Assembly: GCF_004327335.1 (NCBI RefSeq)
Contig: NZ_QJUO01000003.1
Location: forward strand, 1 to 64,000
DNA from: Stutzerimonas kirkiae
Lineage (GTDB): Bacteria; Pseudomonadota; Gammaproteobacteria; Pseudomonadales; Pseudomonadaceae
Length of the DNA stretch: 64,000 nucleotides
Direction of reading: 5' to 3'
The notes under the pieces: generated by a model
The model's database searches: none
Told to the model about the DNA's origin: nothing
Seen by the model: the letters and a program-made list of their open reading frames with translations, nothing else
In this document: piece by piece, positions 45,963-54,483 of the stretch
How positions within the stretch are numbered: position 1 is the first letter of the stretch
How the letters are laid out: each line of letters begins with the position of its first letter
Position numbers and translations under genes: made by a program

Positions 45963-46802
45963 TCAGCGCAGTAGCTGCCTGGCTTCCAGGGTATCGATGA
46001 GCGATTCGTCGTCCTGGCGGAACTGGCTGATAGGGTCGATGCCCAGTTTCCTGAAGGCGGGCACTTCGGCCCAGGGCATGCTGGCATAGGGGTGGGATGT
46101 GCCTCGGTAGCTTTGCAGAATGGCCACCTGGACGATGTCGGTGTAGTCCTGCGTAATGGAGTCACGCTCGAAGTCCTGATACTGGACGGGCACCAGGGCG
46201 ATCGCGTCGATGAACTCCCAGGCGCGTAGCAGCTTTTCGCCGAGAATCGGGTGGATCTTGTCGATCACATGGTTGAGGCTGATTTCGTCGGCCAGCAAGG
46301 CCCGGTTTTCTTCGGCATAGGTGAGGATCGGCAGTACGCCGATCTGATACAACAGGCCTGCCAGGGTGGCCTGGTCCGGCATCAGCCTGGATGAGTGGCG
46401 GCGGCAAAGGGCGTGGCTGATACCGGCGATCTCGGTGCTCTTCTGCCAGACCTCGCGCATCTTGCGGTTGACCACGTCGGTGGTGGCACGAAACATCTGT
46501 TCCATGGCCAGGCCGGTCGCCAGGTTGCTGGTGTAGTTGACCCCCAGGCGGTTGATGGCGGCATGCAGGTCGTTGATTTCCTTGCTGGCCCGCAGCAGCG
46601 GGCTGTTGACCACCTTGATGATGCGGGCGCTCAGGGCCACGTCGCTGCCAATGACCCGGCATAGTTCGCTGGTGCGTATTTCCGGGTTGGCAGCGGCCTC
46701 TCGGACGGTCTGTGCGACTTCGGGCAGCGTGGGCAGAATCAGGTCATCGTTTTCGATGGCCTGAATCAGTTCGCACTGAACTTTCTCGGCTAGGCTGCTC
46801 AT
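45963..46802 (-). CDS. HDOD domain signalling protein
   Basis: This 279-residue protein is one HDOD domain, the degenerate HD family found in regulators of motility, biofilm and cyclic-di-GMP circuits. Visible marks are LPTLPEVAQTVREAAANPEI near 24-43, ARIIKVVNSPLLRASKEI near 56-73 and ALCRRHSSRLMPDQATLAGLLYQIG near 131-155. It has no receiver, GGDEF or DNA-binding domain. The ATG at 46802 lies 14 bases after the convergent-side neighbour ygfZ on the same strand, so the two may be co-transcribed. The exact pathway is unknown. Confidence 0.85.
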   Translation of the reverse strand: MSSLAEKVQCELIQAIENDDLILPTLPEVAQTVREAAANPEIRTSELCRVIGSDVALSARIIKVVNSPLLRASKEINDLHAAINRLGVNYTSNLATGLAMEQMFRATTDVVNRKMREVWQKSTEIAGISHALCRRHSSRLMPDQATLAGLLYQIGVLPILTYAEENRALLADEISLNHVIDKIHPILGEKLLRAWEFIDAIALVPVQYQDFERDSITQDYTDIVQVAILQSYRGTSHPYASMPWAEVPAFRKLGIDPISQFRQDDESLIDTLEARQLLR

Positions 46803-46816
46803 CCTGTTCCTCGTCG

Positions 46817-47761
46817 TCAGCGCTGAATTTCCCGGTCGCTGTTCAGTTCATAGGGCAGCTTCAGCAGCCTCAGTACGGGACCGTCCGGCGCGCCGAGATG
46901 AATGCGGCCATCGTTCACGGCGTTCTCCTGCAAGACGGCCAGCAGTTCGAAACCCTCGGCATCGCTTGCCGATACGACGACCTCGCCGACACTGGAGTCG
47001 TGCACTGGCGAGAACAGTTCGCTGCCCGGCGCCGGCAATTCGTGCCCGGGCACGTCGCTGCGCAGGCGTTGCAGCCTGCGCTTGAGTTTGCCGAGGTATT
47101 GCATCCGCGCGACGATTTCCTGGCCGGTGTAGCAGCCCTTCTTGAAACTTACGCCGCCCACGGCCTGCAGATTGATCATCTGCGGGATGAACAGTTCACG
47201 TGTCTGGGCAAAGACCTGGCCGACCCCGGCACGGATCTGCGCCAGCAACCAGTCGTTCAGTGGAGCGCTGGCGACCGTCTGCAAGGTGGCTGCGACCTGT
47301 TCGGCCCTCGCCGGGGAGGCCCACAACTCTACCCGCATGCCGCCGAGGCCGATGGCGATCAGCCCTTCGCTGCGTACGACCTGGTTATCCCTGTCCGGTG
47401 CGCTCAGCCCCAGCGCTGCGAGTTGCGCGGTGCAGGCGAACAGACCATGGCGTGTCCAGTAGCCGCTTTCATCACTCAGTTCGCACTTGGAAAAAACCGC
47501 ATATTTGCCCAGGTCGGCCTGCTGCGCCTCGAGCAGTTCACGGGCCATGGCAAGGAGATAGCCGTCTTCATGGGAGCAGATGCGAAAGCTCGACTGCATG
47601 CGCCCTTTGGAGGTGCAGCGGGCGCCGAGGCTGGCCTGTTCGGATGTCAGATAACTGATGTTGCAGGTCAGTTGCCCCTGCAGGAATTTGCTGGCGTCCG
47701 GCCCGCGTACGGCAAGAACGCCTTCATATGACAGGAGGCAGGAAAAAGCGGTGTCGGTCAT
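46817..47761 (-). CDS. ygfZ: tRNA-modifying/Fe-S protein YgfZ
   Basis: YgfZ is a folate-binding protein of the glycine-cleavage T-protein fold that helps Fe-S enzymes such as MiaB. The 314-residue protein contains the diagnostic KKGCYTGQEIVARMQYLGKLKR near 230, with the key Cys. The N-terminal part has VRGPDASKFLQGQLTCNI near 20. The start ATG 47761 (MTDTAFSCLLSYEGV) is chosen by family fit; it has no good purine-rich box, and an ATG pair 33-36 bases upstream is an alternative. Confidence 0.92.
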   Translation of the reverse strand: MTDTAFSCLLSYEGVLAVRGPDASKFLQGQLTCNISYLTSEQASLGARCTSKGRMQSSFRICSHEDGYLLAMARELLEAQQADLGKYAVFSKCELSDESGYWTRHGLFACTAQLAALGLSAPDRDNQVVRSEGLIAIGLGGMRVELWASPARAEQVAATLQTVASAPLNDWLLAQIRAGVGQVFAQTRELFIPQMINLQAVGGVSFKKGCYTGQEIVARMQYLGKLKRRLQRLRSDVPGHELPAPGSELFSPVHDSSVGEVVVSASDAEGFELLAVLQENAVNDGRIHLGAPDGPVLRLLKLPYELNSDREIQR

Positions 47762-47910
47762 GGGGGGCCGTCGTCGTGATTCCGGGATGGGCATCATAGC
47801 AGCGAGCAGTAGGAGGCTGGTAAGGTCGGTCGTGCGAAAAAGTGCTTTCTTTTCATGGTGACGGATGGCTACGGCTATACTGTGCGGCCTGTCCAAAGGA
47901 GTTGTGTGGC

Positions 47911-48165
47911 ATGCTCGATCAATCCGAACTCAATCGTCTTTTCTGGCAGAGCCGCCGCGGCATGCTGGAGTTGGACGTACTGCTGGTGCCATTTCTGCAG
48001 GAGGTCTACAGCGATCTCGACGAAGAGGACCAGCGTCGCTACCGCAAGCTGCTCGACTGTGAGGACCAGGACCTGTTCGGCTGGTTCATGCAGCGCTCGG
48101 AGCCGGAGGATGCCGACCTGCGGCGGATGGTGCGGATGATCCTCGATCGTGTCCAGCCCGGCTAG
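47911..48165 (+). CDS. sdhE: Succinate dehydrogenase assembly factor SdhE
   Basis: SdhE attaches FAD to SdhA. The 84-residue protein has the conserved [12 protein letters not shown] (RGxxE) motif near residues 13-24. The remaining helices, [20 protein letters not shown] and [11 protein letters not shown], match the family. The ATG at 47911 follows AAAGGAG at 9 bases. It is divergent from ygfZ and overlaps ygfX by 17 bases, the usual sdhE-ygfX pairing. Confidence 0.94.
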   Translation: MLDQSELNRLFWQSRRGMLELDVLLVPFLQEVYSDLDEEDQRRYRKLLDCEDQDLFGWFMQRSEPEDADLRRMVRMILDRVQPG

Positions 48166-48601
48166 CAGCTTCGAATGCACCTGGCAGCCTTCCCGTGGGC
48201 TGCTGGCACTCTACCTGCTCGGCTGGATGGTTGCCCTGGCGGCGGTCCTGTGCTGTGGCGCACCGCTCGTGCTGGCGGCAGTGCTGCTGCTGTGCTGCCT
48301 GCTCCACGCCGGCTGGTGCCTGCCCGGCGCAATCCTGCTGCGGGGGCCGCGGGCATGGCGCGGGCTACGGCATGACGGGCAGGGCTGGCGGCTGTGGAAT
48401 GCCCATGGCGGCTGGCAGGGAGTGACGTTGTGTGCCGACACCCTGGTGTCGCCTGCGCTTGTCGTCCTGCGTTTTCAGCGCCCGGGCCGTCCATTCGCTG
48501 AAAGCCTGTGCCTGCCTGCCGACGCCATGTTGGCCGATGACCATCGACGGCTGCGGGTCCTGCTGAAATTCAGCCGCCATAGATGGGCGGTTGCAGAATA
48601 G
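48149..48601 (+). CDS. ygfX: YgfX-like membrane protein
   Basis: This 150-residue protein has an aromatic soluble start (FECTWQPSR), two hydrophobic segments over about 18-65 and a soluble C-terminal part. E. coli YgfX (CptA) partners SdhE and has been linked to cell-shape proteins. The GTG at 48149 overlaps the end of sdhE. The last 32 bases overlap the 3' end of the convergent nadB gene, so the two mRNAs are antisense there. The product is typically weakly conserved; the call rests on gene order and topology. Confidence 0.8.
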   Translation: MSSPASSFECTWQPSRGLLALYLLGWMVALAAVLCCGAPLVLAAVLLLCCLLHAGWCLPGAILLRGPRAWRGLRHDGQGWRLWNAHGGWQGVTLCADTLVSPALVVLRFQRPGRPFAESLCLPADAMLADDHRRLRVLLKFSRHRWAVAE

Positions 48602-50183
48602 TGTCCTGTGCCGTGGGCAAGCTGTCCGGGTAGTCCAGCGTATAGTGCAGGCCCCGGCTTTCCTTGCGTTGCATGGCGGAGCGGATGATCAGCTCGGCGA
48701 CCAGTGCCAGGTTGCGTAGCTCGATCAGGTCGCGGCTGACCTTGTAGTTGCTGTAGAACTCGTCTATCTCGCTTTGCAGCAGGCGAACCCTGTGTTGCGC
48801 ACGGGCCAGGCGCTTGTCGGTGCGCACGATGCCGACGTAGTCCCACATGAAGCGCCGCAGCTCATCCCAGTTGTGCGCGATGATTACATCTTCGTCCGAG
48901 TCCGTGACCTGAGTGGCGTCCCAGTCGGGCAGCACGGGCGACGGCTGCGGGATGTCGGCCTGGCGAACGATGTCCTGCGCCGCCGAGCGGCCATATACCA
49001 CGCATTCCAGCAGGGAGTTACTGGCCAGGCGATTGGCGCCATGCAGGCCGGTGAAGCTGGTTTCGCCGATGGCATAGAGGCCCGGTACGTCGGTGTGCCC
49101 ATGCTGGTCGACGACGACACCGCCGCAAGTGTAGTGCGCGGCGGGCACCACCGGGATGGCCTGCCGGGTGATGTCGATGCCATAGCCCAGGCAGCGTTCG
49201 TAGACCGTGGGAAAGTGGCTGGTGATGAAATCGGCCGGTTTGTGACTGATGTCGAGATAGACGCAGTCGATCCCCAGGCGCTTCATCTCATGGTCGATGG
49301 CGCGCGCCACGATATCCCGTGGCGCCAGTTCGGCGCGCGGATCGAACTGTGGCATGAAGCGCTCGCCGCTGGGCAGCTTGAGTTGCGCACCTTCGCCGCG
49401 CAGTGCCTCGGTGATGAGGAAGTTCTTCGCTTGCGGGTGGTACAGGCAAGTCGGGTGGAACTGGTTGAACTCCAGGTTGCCGACCCGGCAGCCGGCGCGC
49501 CAGGCCATGGCGATACCGTCGCCGCAGGCGCCGTCGGAATTGCTGGTGTAGAGGTAGACCTTGGCGGCGCCGCCGGACGCGAGCACGACGAAGCGCGCCT
49601 GGTAGGTATCGACTTCGCCACGCTGGCGATCGAGTACATAGGCGCCCAGGCAGCGCTTGCCGGGCATGCCCAGTTTGCTTTCGGTGATCAGGTCGATGGC
49701 CACGCGCTGCTGCTGCAACTCGATATTGGCGCGGGCCTTGGCGCACTCGAGCAGGGTGTTGAATATCGCGGCGCCGGTTGCATCCGCGGCGTGGATGATT
49801 CTCCGGTGACTGTGGCCGCCTTCGCGAGTCAGGTGGAATTCGAAGCTGCTGGCTTCATCGCCTTGCGTATCGCGGGTGAAGGGGACGCCCTGGCGGATCA
49901 GCCACTCGATGGACTCCCGGCTGTGCTCGACCGTGAAGCGCACGGCATCCTCCCGGCACAGCCCACCACCGGCATCCAGGGTATCTTCGACATGCGCGTC
50001 GACCGTGTCGCTTTCGTCCAGCACCGCCGCGACGCCCCCCTGGGCCCAGTAGGTCGAGCCATTGGCAAGGTCGCCCTTGCTGAGAACGGCGATGCGGAAG
50101 TGTTCTGGCAGGTTAAGGGCCAGTGTTAGGCCGGCGGCACCGCTGCCGATCACCAGAACGTCGTATCGATGGTAGTGGCTCAT
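48570..50183 (-). CDS. nadB: L-aspartate oxidase NadB
   Basis: NadB oxidises L-aspartate to iminoaspartate, the first step of NAD biosynthesis, with FAD. The 537-residue protein has [19 protein letters not shown] near 6, [21 protein letters not shown] near 36, and the active-site [16 protein letters not shown] and [21 protein letters not shown] blocks. The start ATG 50183 gives [15 protein letters not shown]; an upstream frame runs into the tandem repeats of the promoter and adds repeats of QAAL that the family lacks. Confidence 0.95.
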   Translation of the reverse strand: MSHYHRYDVLVIGSGAAGLTLALNLPEHFRIAVLSKGDLANGSTYWAQGGVAAVLDESDTVDAHVEDTLDAGGGLCREDAVRFTVEHSRESIEWLIRQGVPFTRDTQGDEASSFEFHLTREGGHSHRRIIHAADATGAAIFNTLLECAKARANIELQQQRVAIDLITESKLGMPGKRCLGAYVLDRQRGEVDTYQARFVVLASGGAAKVYLYTSNSDGACGDGIAMAWRAGCRVGNLEFNQFHPTCLYHPQAKNFLITEALRGEGAQLKLPSGERFMPQFDPRAELAPRDIVARAIDHEMKRLGIDCVYLDISHKPADFITSHFPTVYERCLGYGIDITRQAIPVVPAAHYTCGGVVVDQHGHTDVPGLYAIGETSFTGLHGANRLASNSLLECVVYGRSAAQDIVRQADIPQPSPVLPDWDATQVTDSDEDVIIAHNWDELRRFMWDYVGIVRTDKRLARAQHRVRLLQSEIDEFYSNYKVSRDLIELRNLALVAELIIRSAMQRKESRGLHYTLDYPDSLPTAQDTILQPPIYGG

Positions 50184-50203
50184 GTGGAAGTCCGCGCAGA
50201 GAA

Positions 50204-50287
50204 GCGCCGCCTGATCATGGATAAGCGCCGCCTGGTTATAGAGAGACACCGCCTAGTATAGAGAGTCGCCACCTAGTATATAGATGG
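50204..50287 (-). repeat. Four tandem ~20-bp repeats before nadB
   Basis: The plus strand has four diverged units: GCGCCGCCTGATCATGGATA, GCGCCGCCTGGTTATAGAGA, GACACCGCCTAGTATAGAGA and GTCGCCACCTAGTATATAGA. On the minus strand, in the nadB direction, units 3 and 4 carry TATACT or TATATACT, close to a -10 box, and the spacing is about two helical turns. They could be repeated operator sites or the product of slippage around the nadB promoter. Confidence 0.7.
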
Positions 50288-50321
50288 TGCGCTGCGGCAA
50301 AATAGTCTTGGCAACGCCTGG

Positions 50322-50348
50322 GAACTTTTGTTCCCGGGCCTTTTCTAT
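50322..50348 (+). promoter_or_regulatory. AlgU (sigma-E type) promoter, distal
   Basis: GAACTT, a 16-base spacer and TCTAT match the AlgU/RpoE consensus (GAACTT-N16-17-TCTRA). The -35 box lies within GGGAAC-TTTT-GTTCCC, a perfect small hairpin. It is about 230 bases before algU and implies positive autoregulation, as known in P. aeruginosa. Confidence 0.75.
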
Positions 50349-50493
50349 AGACGGATGATGGATGCAAACTGCCATCGCTTCCCCTGTGTGGGTAGTTGCC
50401 GCAATATTTGCCAATCAGAACGGCATCCCTGGTTGTCCGGGGAGACCGCATGCAATGCCAAGATGCATTGTGGAAAGCGTGCTATGAGGGGGA

Positions 50494-50520
50494 GAACTTT
50501 TGCAGAAGGTCCGGGTCTAT
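50494..50520 (+). promoter_or_regulatory. AlgU (sigma-E type) promoter, proximal
   Basis: GAACTT, again a 16-base spacer, and TCTAT: the same boxes and spacing as at 50322-50348. It ends about 60 bases before the algU start. Two AlgU-dependent promoters (P1 and P3) before algU are known in P. aeruginosa, so the pair is expected. Confidence 0.78.
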
Positions 50521-50579
50521 TCAGGCAGGTCGGTTTGCTGGTGTGAGCGGATACCCTTCGTATCGACGGAGGCGCATTC

Positions 50580-51161
50580 GTGATGACCCAGGAGCAGGAT
50601 CAGCAGTTGGTCGAGCGGGTGCAACGAGGAGACAAACGGGCTTTCGATCTGCTTGTGCTTAAGTATCAGCACAAGATTCTCGGCCTGATCGTGCGTTTCG
50701 TGCACGACTCCCATGAGGCCCAGGATGTGGCGCAGGAAGCGTTCATAAAGGCTTACCGGGCGCTCAGCAATTTCCGTGGTGACAGTGCTTTTTATACGTG
50801 GTTGTACCGCATTGCCATCAATACGGCGAAAAATCATCTGGTCGCGCGTGGACGACGCCCACCAGATAACGATGTGAGTTCCGAGGATGCCGAGTTCTAT
50901 GAAGGCGATCATGCCCTCAAGGACATCGAATCACCGGAGCGATCTTTGCTCAGGGACGAGATAGAAGGCACTGTGCACCGGACCATTCAGCAGTTGCCCG
51001 AGGATTTGCGTACGGCACTGACCCTGCGTGAGTTCGACGGCCTCAGCTATGAGGAAATTGCCAGTGTGATGCAATGCCCGGTGGGCACCGTGCGTTCGAG
51101 GATATTCCGTGCGCGCGAAGCAATCGATAAGGCGTTGCAACCCTTGTTACATGAGTCCTGA
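50580..51161 (+). CDS. algU: RNA polymerase sigma factor AlgU (RpoE)
   Basis: AlgU directs envelope-stress genes and, when freed from MucA, alginate genes. The 193-residue ECF sigma factor matches P. aeruginosa AlgU in length. Region 2 contains DAQ-type HDSHEAQDVAQEAFIKAYRAL near 43 and FYTWLYRIAINTAKNHL near 70. Region 4 has FDGLSYEEIASVMQCPVGTVRSRIFRAREAI near 148. GTG 50580 follows GGAGG at 7 bases and gives MMTQEQDQQL, equal in length to the usual MLTQEQDQQL; the next ATG is one codon later. It leads the operon algU-mucA-mucB-mucD. Confidence 0.97.
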   Translation: MMTQEQDQQLVERVQRGDKRAFDLLVLKYQHKILGLIVRFVHDSHEAQDVAQEAFIKAYRALSNFRGDSAFYTWLYRIAINTAKNHLVARGRRPPDNDVSSEDAEFYEGDHALKDIESPERSLLRDEIEGTVHRTIQQLPEDLRTALTLREFDGLSYEEIASVMQCPVGTVRSRIFRAREAIDKALQPLLHES

Positions 51162-51192
51162 GACAGCGGCGACAGCCAAGAGAGGAATCGCA

Positions 51193-51837
51193 ATGAGTCG
51201 TGAAGCACTGCATGAATCGCTGTCCGCGGTGATGGATAACGAAGCGGACGAGTTGGAGTTACGCCGAGTGCTCGCCGCAGGTGGCGATGCAGTCGATGGT
51301 GGTGATGAGGAAGTGCGTTCGACCTGGTTGCGATACCAGGTGGCGCGTGCCGCCATGCACAAGGAACTGCTCGAGCCACGGCTGGATATCGCAGCCGCCG
51401 TATCCGCCGCGCTTGCCGATGAACCTGTCCACGCCTCCGAAGCGGTTCCGGCCGCGCTGGCTGCGCCGGTGCAGCGAGTGCGTTCCGCATGGCGCAGTGT
51501 CGGGCGCCTGGCCGTCGCCGCATCGGTGACCGTTGCGGTGCTGGCTGGCGTGCGCCTGTACAACCAGCAGGACGTTGCCGGGCCGCAGTTGGCGCAGCAG
51601 GCTGCGCAGCCGAGCCTGAGCGCACCTGTGGCGGCCCAGGGGCCGACCATCCTGGCGGGCTACAGCGAGGAAGAGGGCGCCAAGGTGCAAACGGTTTCCG
51701 AGGTGGGTTCTGCCAATGGCTGGCATGAGCAGCGTTTGCCTACCTATATCCGCCAGCATGCGCAGCAGGCTGTCTTTGGCGCGGGTGCCGAGACTCCGGT
51801 GCCGCATGCCCAGTCCGCGAGCATGGAAGAGCGCTGA
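51193..51837 (+). CDS. mucA: Anti-sigma factor MucA
   Basis: MucA holds AlgU inactive at the inner membrane. The 214-residue protein is about 20 residues longer than P. aeruginosa MucA. The cytoplasmic part begins MSREALHESLSAVMDNEADE, the sigma-binding segment of the family (near 1-75). A single membrane span lies near 105-122 (LAVAASVTVAVLAGVRLY). The periplasmic part runs to PHAQSASMEER and has the WHEQRLPTYIRQHAQQA block near 180-196, a MucB contact region. AGAGGA precedes the ATG at 51193. The frame is intact, so no mucoid-type truncation is seen. Confidence 0.95.
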   Translation: MSREALHESLSAVMDNEADELELRRVLAAGGDAVDGGDEEVRSTWLRYQVARAAMHKELLEPRLDIAAAVSAALADEPVHASEAVPAALAAPVQRVRSAWRSVGRLAVAASVTVAVLAGVRLYNQQDVAGPQLAQQAAQPSLSAPVAAQGPTILAGYSEEEGAKVQTVSEVGSANGWHEQRLPTYIRQHAQQAVFGAGAETPVPHAQSASMEER

Positions 51838-51848
51838 GTAGACCCTGG

Positions 51849-52793
51849 ATGTACCGTTCTCCGCTGCTCGTTGCGCTATGGGGCTGCCTATCGATGCCAG
51901 CCCTTGCCGCTGATGCCGATGAGTGGATGAGTCGCTTCATCGAGGCCGAGCACCGGCGAAGCTATTCCGGTACGTTCGTTTACGAGAAGGATGGCAACCT
52001 GTCGACCCACGCGGTATGGCAGGTTGCCCATGACGGGGTACTCCGCGAGCGGCTCTTGCAGCTCGATGGGGACCCTGTGGAACTGGTTCAGGGCAATGGG
52101 CACTCTGCCTGCATGTCCGACGAAGTGCCGGCCCCGATTGGCGTCCTGCAACTCTGGCAGGCCGTCCCGTTCGATCTGGAAACGCTTTCCAGGTATTACC
52201 AATTCCGCCTGACTGGCGAATCGAGAATCGCCGCGAGGCCAGCCGTGGTCCTTGTCATCGAGGCGAGGGATCAGTTCCGGCACAGTCTCGAACTGCATCT
52301 GGATCGTGAAACCGCCCTGTTGCTCAAGTCCGTGGTCCGTGACGATCAGCAGTTGCCGCTCGAGCGCCTGCAATTCGTGAGTTTCGATTTGTCGACTGCC
52401 TCCGCGGAAGATTTCCGCCCCGGCGAGGCATGCAAGCCCGTCAGCCATGAGCCGCATTCCTCGGTGGAGCAACAGGCCCAATGGCGTCTGGACTGGCTAC
52501 CGCCCGGGTTTCGTTTGCTCGCCAGCGAGACCAGGCCCGACCCTCTTTCCGGGGTGCCTGTGGCCTGGTTCGGTTATGGTGATGGCGTGGCCAGGTTCTC
52601 GATCTTTCTCGAACCATTGAACGAGCAGGCTGCAGACAGCATGAGCCGCCAGATCGGTTCCACGGTTGCCGTTTCCCATCGAATCAGTACGCAGGATGGC
52701 GGCGTCATGGCCACGGTGCTCGGGGATATTCCCCTGGGCGCGGCCGAGCGGGTGGCCTGGTCGATGCGTTATACCGGAGGTATTGGCCGCTGA
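51849..52793 (+). CDS. mucB: Sigma-E regulatory protein MucB (RseB)
   Basis: MucB binds the periplasmic part of MucA and shields it from proteolysis until lipid or lipopolysaccharide signals arrive. The 314-residue protein has a signal peptide (LLVALWGCLSMPALAADADE, cleavage near 20). The LolA-like N-terminal domain follows with RRSYSGTFVYEKDGNLSTHAV near 37-57. The smaller C-terminal domain carries FRLLASETRPDPLSG near 217. It starts 11 bases after mucA and is not directly followed by mucC; a 176-base gap leads to mucD. Confidence 0.93.
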   Translation: MYRSPLLVALWGCLSMPALAADADEWMSRFIEAEHRRSYSGTFVYEKDGNLSTHAVWQVAHDGVLRERLLQLDGDPVELVQGNGHSACMSDEVPAPIGVLQLWQAVPFDLETLSRYYQFRLTGESRIAARPAVVLVIEARDQFRHSLELHLDRETALLLKSVVRDDQQLPLERLQFVSFDLSTASAEDFRPGEACKPVSHEPHSSVEQQAQWRLDWLPPGFRLLASETRPDPLSGVPVAWFGYGDGVARFSIFLEPLNEQAADSMSRQIGSTVAVSHRISTQDGGVMATVLGDIPLGAAERVAWSMRYTGGIGR

Positions 52794-52969
52794 GGCGCCG
52801 GACAGGTATCTTGCCGTGGCAATGCGCCTTGTTTATCTTCTTCTGCTTCGCCTGCTCCAGGCGGGAATGAGCCGGGCGGGCGAGAGAAATTCGCTGTATC
52901 GGGAATGTGTCGTGCTGGAAGTTGATCCAGTAGTGGTTTTCTAGGCTTTATTCAGTGGGGACTTGGATC
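52794..52969. other. mucB-mucD gap, site of absent mucC
   Basis: In P. aeruginosa mucC (RseC-like) lies here; in this window only 176 bases remain and no RseC-like frame is present. A short frame ending VLEVDPVVVF just before mucD looks a little like an RseC N-terminus, but the likeness is too weak to call a remnant. The leader of mucD (GTGGGGACTTGGATC) fills the right end. Confidence 0.55.
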
Positions 52970-54379
52970 ATGTTCAATCGAAAGACGTGTCTGGCTTTCT
53001 GTGCCGGCCTTGCATTGCTGGGGCAGGCGCTGCTTGCCCACGCCGACCTGCCGGACTTCACCTCGCTGGTCGAGAAGGCTTCTCCAGCGGTGGTCAATAT
53101 CAGTACCAAGCAGAATGTTCCGGTGCGCAGCGCCAGTGCCCAGATGCCGGATCTTGAGGGCTTGCCGCCGATCTTCCGCGAGTTCTTCGAACGCAGCATT
53201 CCCCAGGCTCCCGGCGGGCGGGGCCAGCAGCGTGAGGCCCAGTCGCTGGGTTCGGGCTTCATCATTTCCGATGATGGCTACATATTGACCAACAATCATG
53301 TGGTGGCCGATGCCGACGAGATCATCGTGCGCCTGCCTGATCGCAGTGAACTGGAAGCGAAACTGATCGGTGCCGACCCGAGAACCGACGTGGCCGTGCT
53401 CAAGGTCGAAGGCAAGGGATTACCGACGGTCAAGCTCGGGGATTCCAGCAAGCTGAAAGTGGGTGAGTGGGTGCTGGCCATCGGCTCTCCGTTCGGTTTC
53501 GACCATACGGTCACCTCGGGTATCGTCAGCGCCACCGGGCGCAACCTGCCCAATGACAGCTATGTGCCTTTCATCCAGACCGACGTGGCGATCAATCCGG
53601 GCAATTCCGGCGGGCCGCTGTTCAACCTCGGTGGCGAGGTTGTCGGTATCAACTCGCAGATATTCACTCGCTCCGGAGGCTTCATGGGGCTGTCCTTCGC
53701 CATTCCGATCGATGTCGCCATGGATGTGGCCGAGCAGTTGCGTGCCACGGGCAAGGTCAATCGCGGCTGGCTGGGCGTGGTCATCCAGGAAGTGAACAAG
53801 GACCTGGCAGAGTCTTTCGGCCTCGAGCGTCCTGCCGGCGCCCTGGTCGCCCAGGTACTCGACGGCGGCCCGGCGGCCAAGGGTGGCCTGCGTGTCGGCG
53901 ATGTGATCCTCAGCCTCAATGGCAAGCCGATCGTCATGTCCGCCGATCTTCCGCACCTGGTCGGCTCGTTGAAGCCGGGCAGCAAGGCGAAGATGGAAGT
54001 CGTTCGTGACGGTGATCGCAAGACCCTGAACGTCGCCATCGGCGCCTTGCCGGAGGAAGGCGAGGAGGTCGCGGCCAGCGGCAGTGGTCCGGCCAAGAGC
54101 AGCAATCGCCTGGGCGTCAAGGTGACCGAGCTGACTGCCGAGCAGAAGCGCAATCTCGATCTGCAGGGTGGTGTGGTGATTACCGAGGTCATGGATGGCC
54201 CGGCTGCGATGATTGGCCTGCGCCCGGGGGATGTGATCACTCACCTGAACAATCAGGCGATCAACAGTGCGAGCACTTTCGGCAAGGTGGCCGAGCAGTT
54301 GCCGAAGAATCGTTCGGTTTCCATGCGCGTGCTGCGTCAGGGGCGTGCCAGTTTCATCACCTTCAAGCTGGCCGAGTGA
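52970..54379 (+). CDS. mucD: Periplasmic serine protease MucD (DegP/HtrA)
   Basis: MucD degrades misfolded envelope proteins and restrains AlgU activation. The 469-residue protein has a signal peptide (cleavage near AHA-DL, 25). The trypsin-like domain has the triad H110 (TNNHVVADAD), D140 (RTDVAVLKV) and S213 (GNSGGPLF). Two PDZ domains follow, near 260-350 (GWLGVVIQEV, DVILSLNGKPI) and 380-465 (LGVKVTELT, DVITHLNNQAI). The ATG at 52970 follows GGGGA; an in-frame GTG five codons earlier is an alternative. A strong terminator follows the stop. Confidence 0.96.
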   Translation: MFNRKTCLAFCAGLALLGQALLAHADLPDFTSLVEKASPAVVNISTKQNVPVRSASAQMPDLEGLPPIFREFFERSIPQAPGGRGQQREAQSLGSGFIISDDGYILTNNHVVADADEIIVRLPDRSELEAKLIGADPRTDVAVLKVEGKGLPTVKLGDSSKLKVGEWVLAIGSPFGFDHTVTSGIVSATGRNLPNDSYVPFIQTDVAINPGNSGGPLFNLGGEVVGINSQIFTRSGGFMGLSFAIPIDVAMDVAEQLRATGKVNRGWLGVVIQEVNKDLAESFGLERPAGALVAQVLDGGPAAKGGLRVGDVILSLNGKPIVMSADLPHLVGSLKPGSKAKMEVVRDGDRKTLNVAIGALPEEGEEVAASGSGPAKSSNRLGVKVTELTAEQKRNLDLQGGVVITEVMDGPAAMIGLRPGDVITHLNNQAINSASTFGKVAEQLPKNRSVSMRVLRQGRASFITFKLAE

Positions 54380-54433
54380 GTTCTGGCGGTGGGGCGGGCT
54401 TGCCCGCTCTCATCGAGCCGGAATTATCCAGTT

Positions 54434-54471
54434 GAAGCCGCAGGAGTGGCCGTGGCCGCTCCTGCGGCTTC
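54434..54471. terminator. Terminator after mucD
   Basis: GAAGCCGCAGGAG and CTCCTGCGGCTTC form a perfect 13-bp stem, with a 12-base loop and a TGTTT tail on the plus strand. It lies 55 bases after mucD and just past the stop of the convergent META lipoprotein gene, so it may serve both. Confidence 0.85.
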
Positions 54472-54483
54472 TGTTTGCGCGCG

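Noticed and set aside
50204-50287. The four tandem units as a CRISPR array.
   Set aside because: Units are about 20 bp with no spacers, are diverged, and no cas gene is present.
50318-50345. The GGGAAC-TTTT-GTTCCC hairpin plus CCTTTTCT as an intrinsic terminator.
   Set aside because: No plus-strand gene ends just upstream, and the sequence is a better fit to the AlgU -35/-10 boxes. A double role is not excluded.
52870-52944. A possible mucC remnant (short frame ending VLEVDPVVVF).
   Set aside because: Only a few residues resemble an RseC start and no cysteine motif follows, so chance is as likely.
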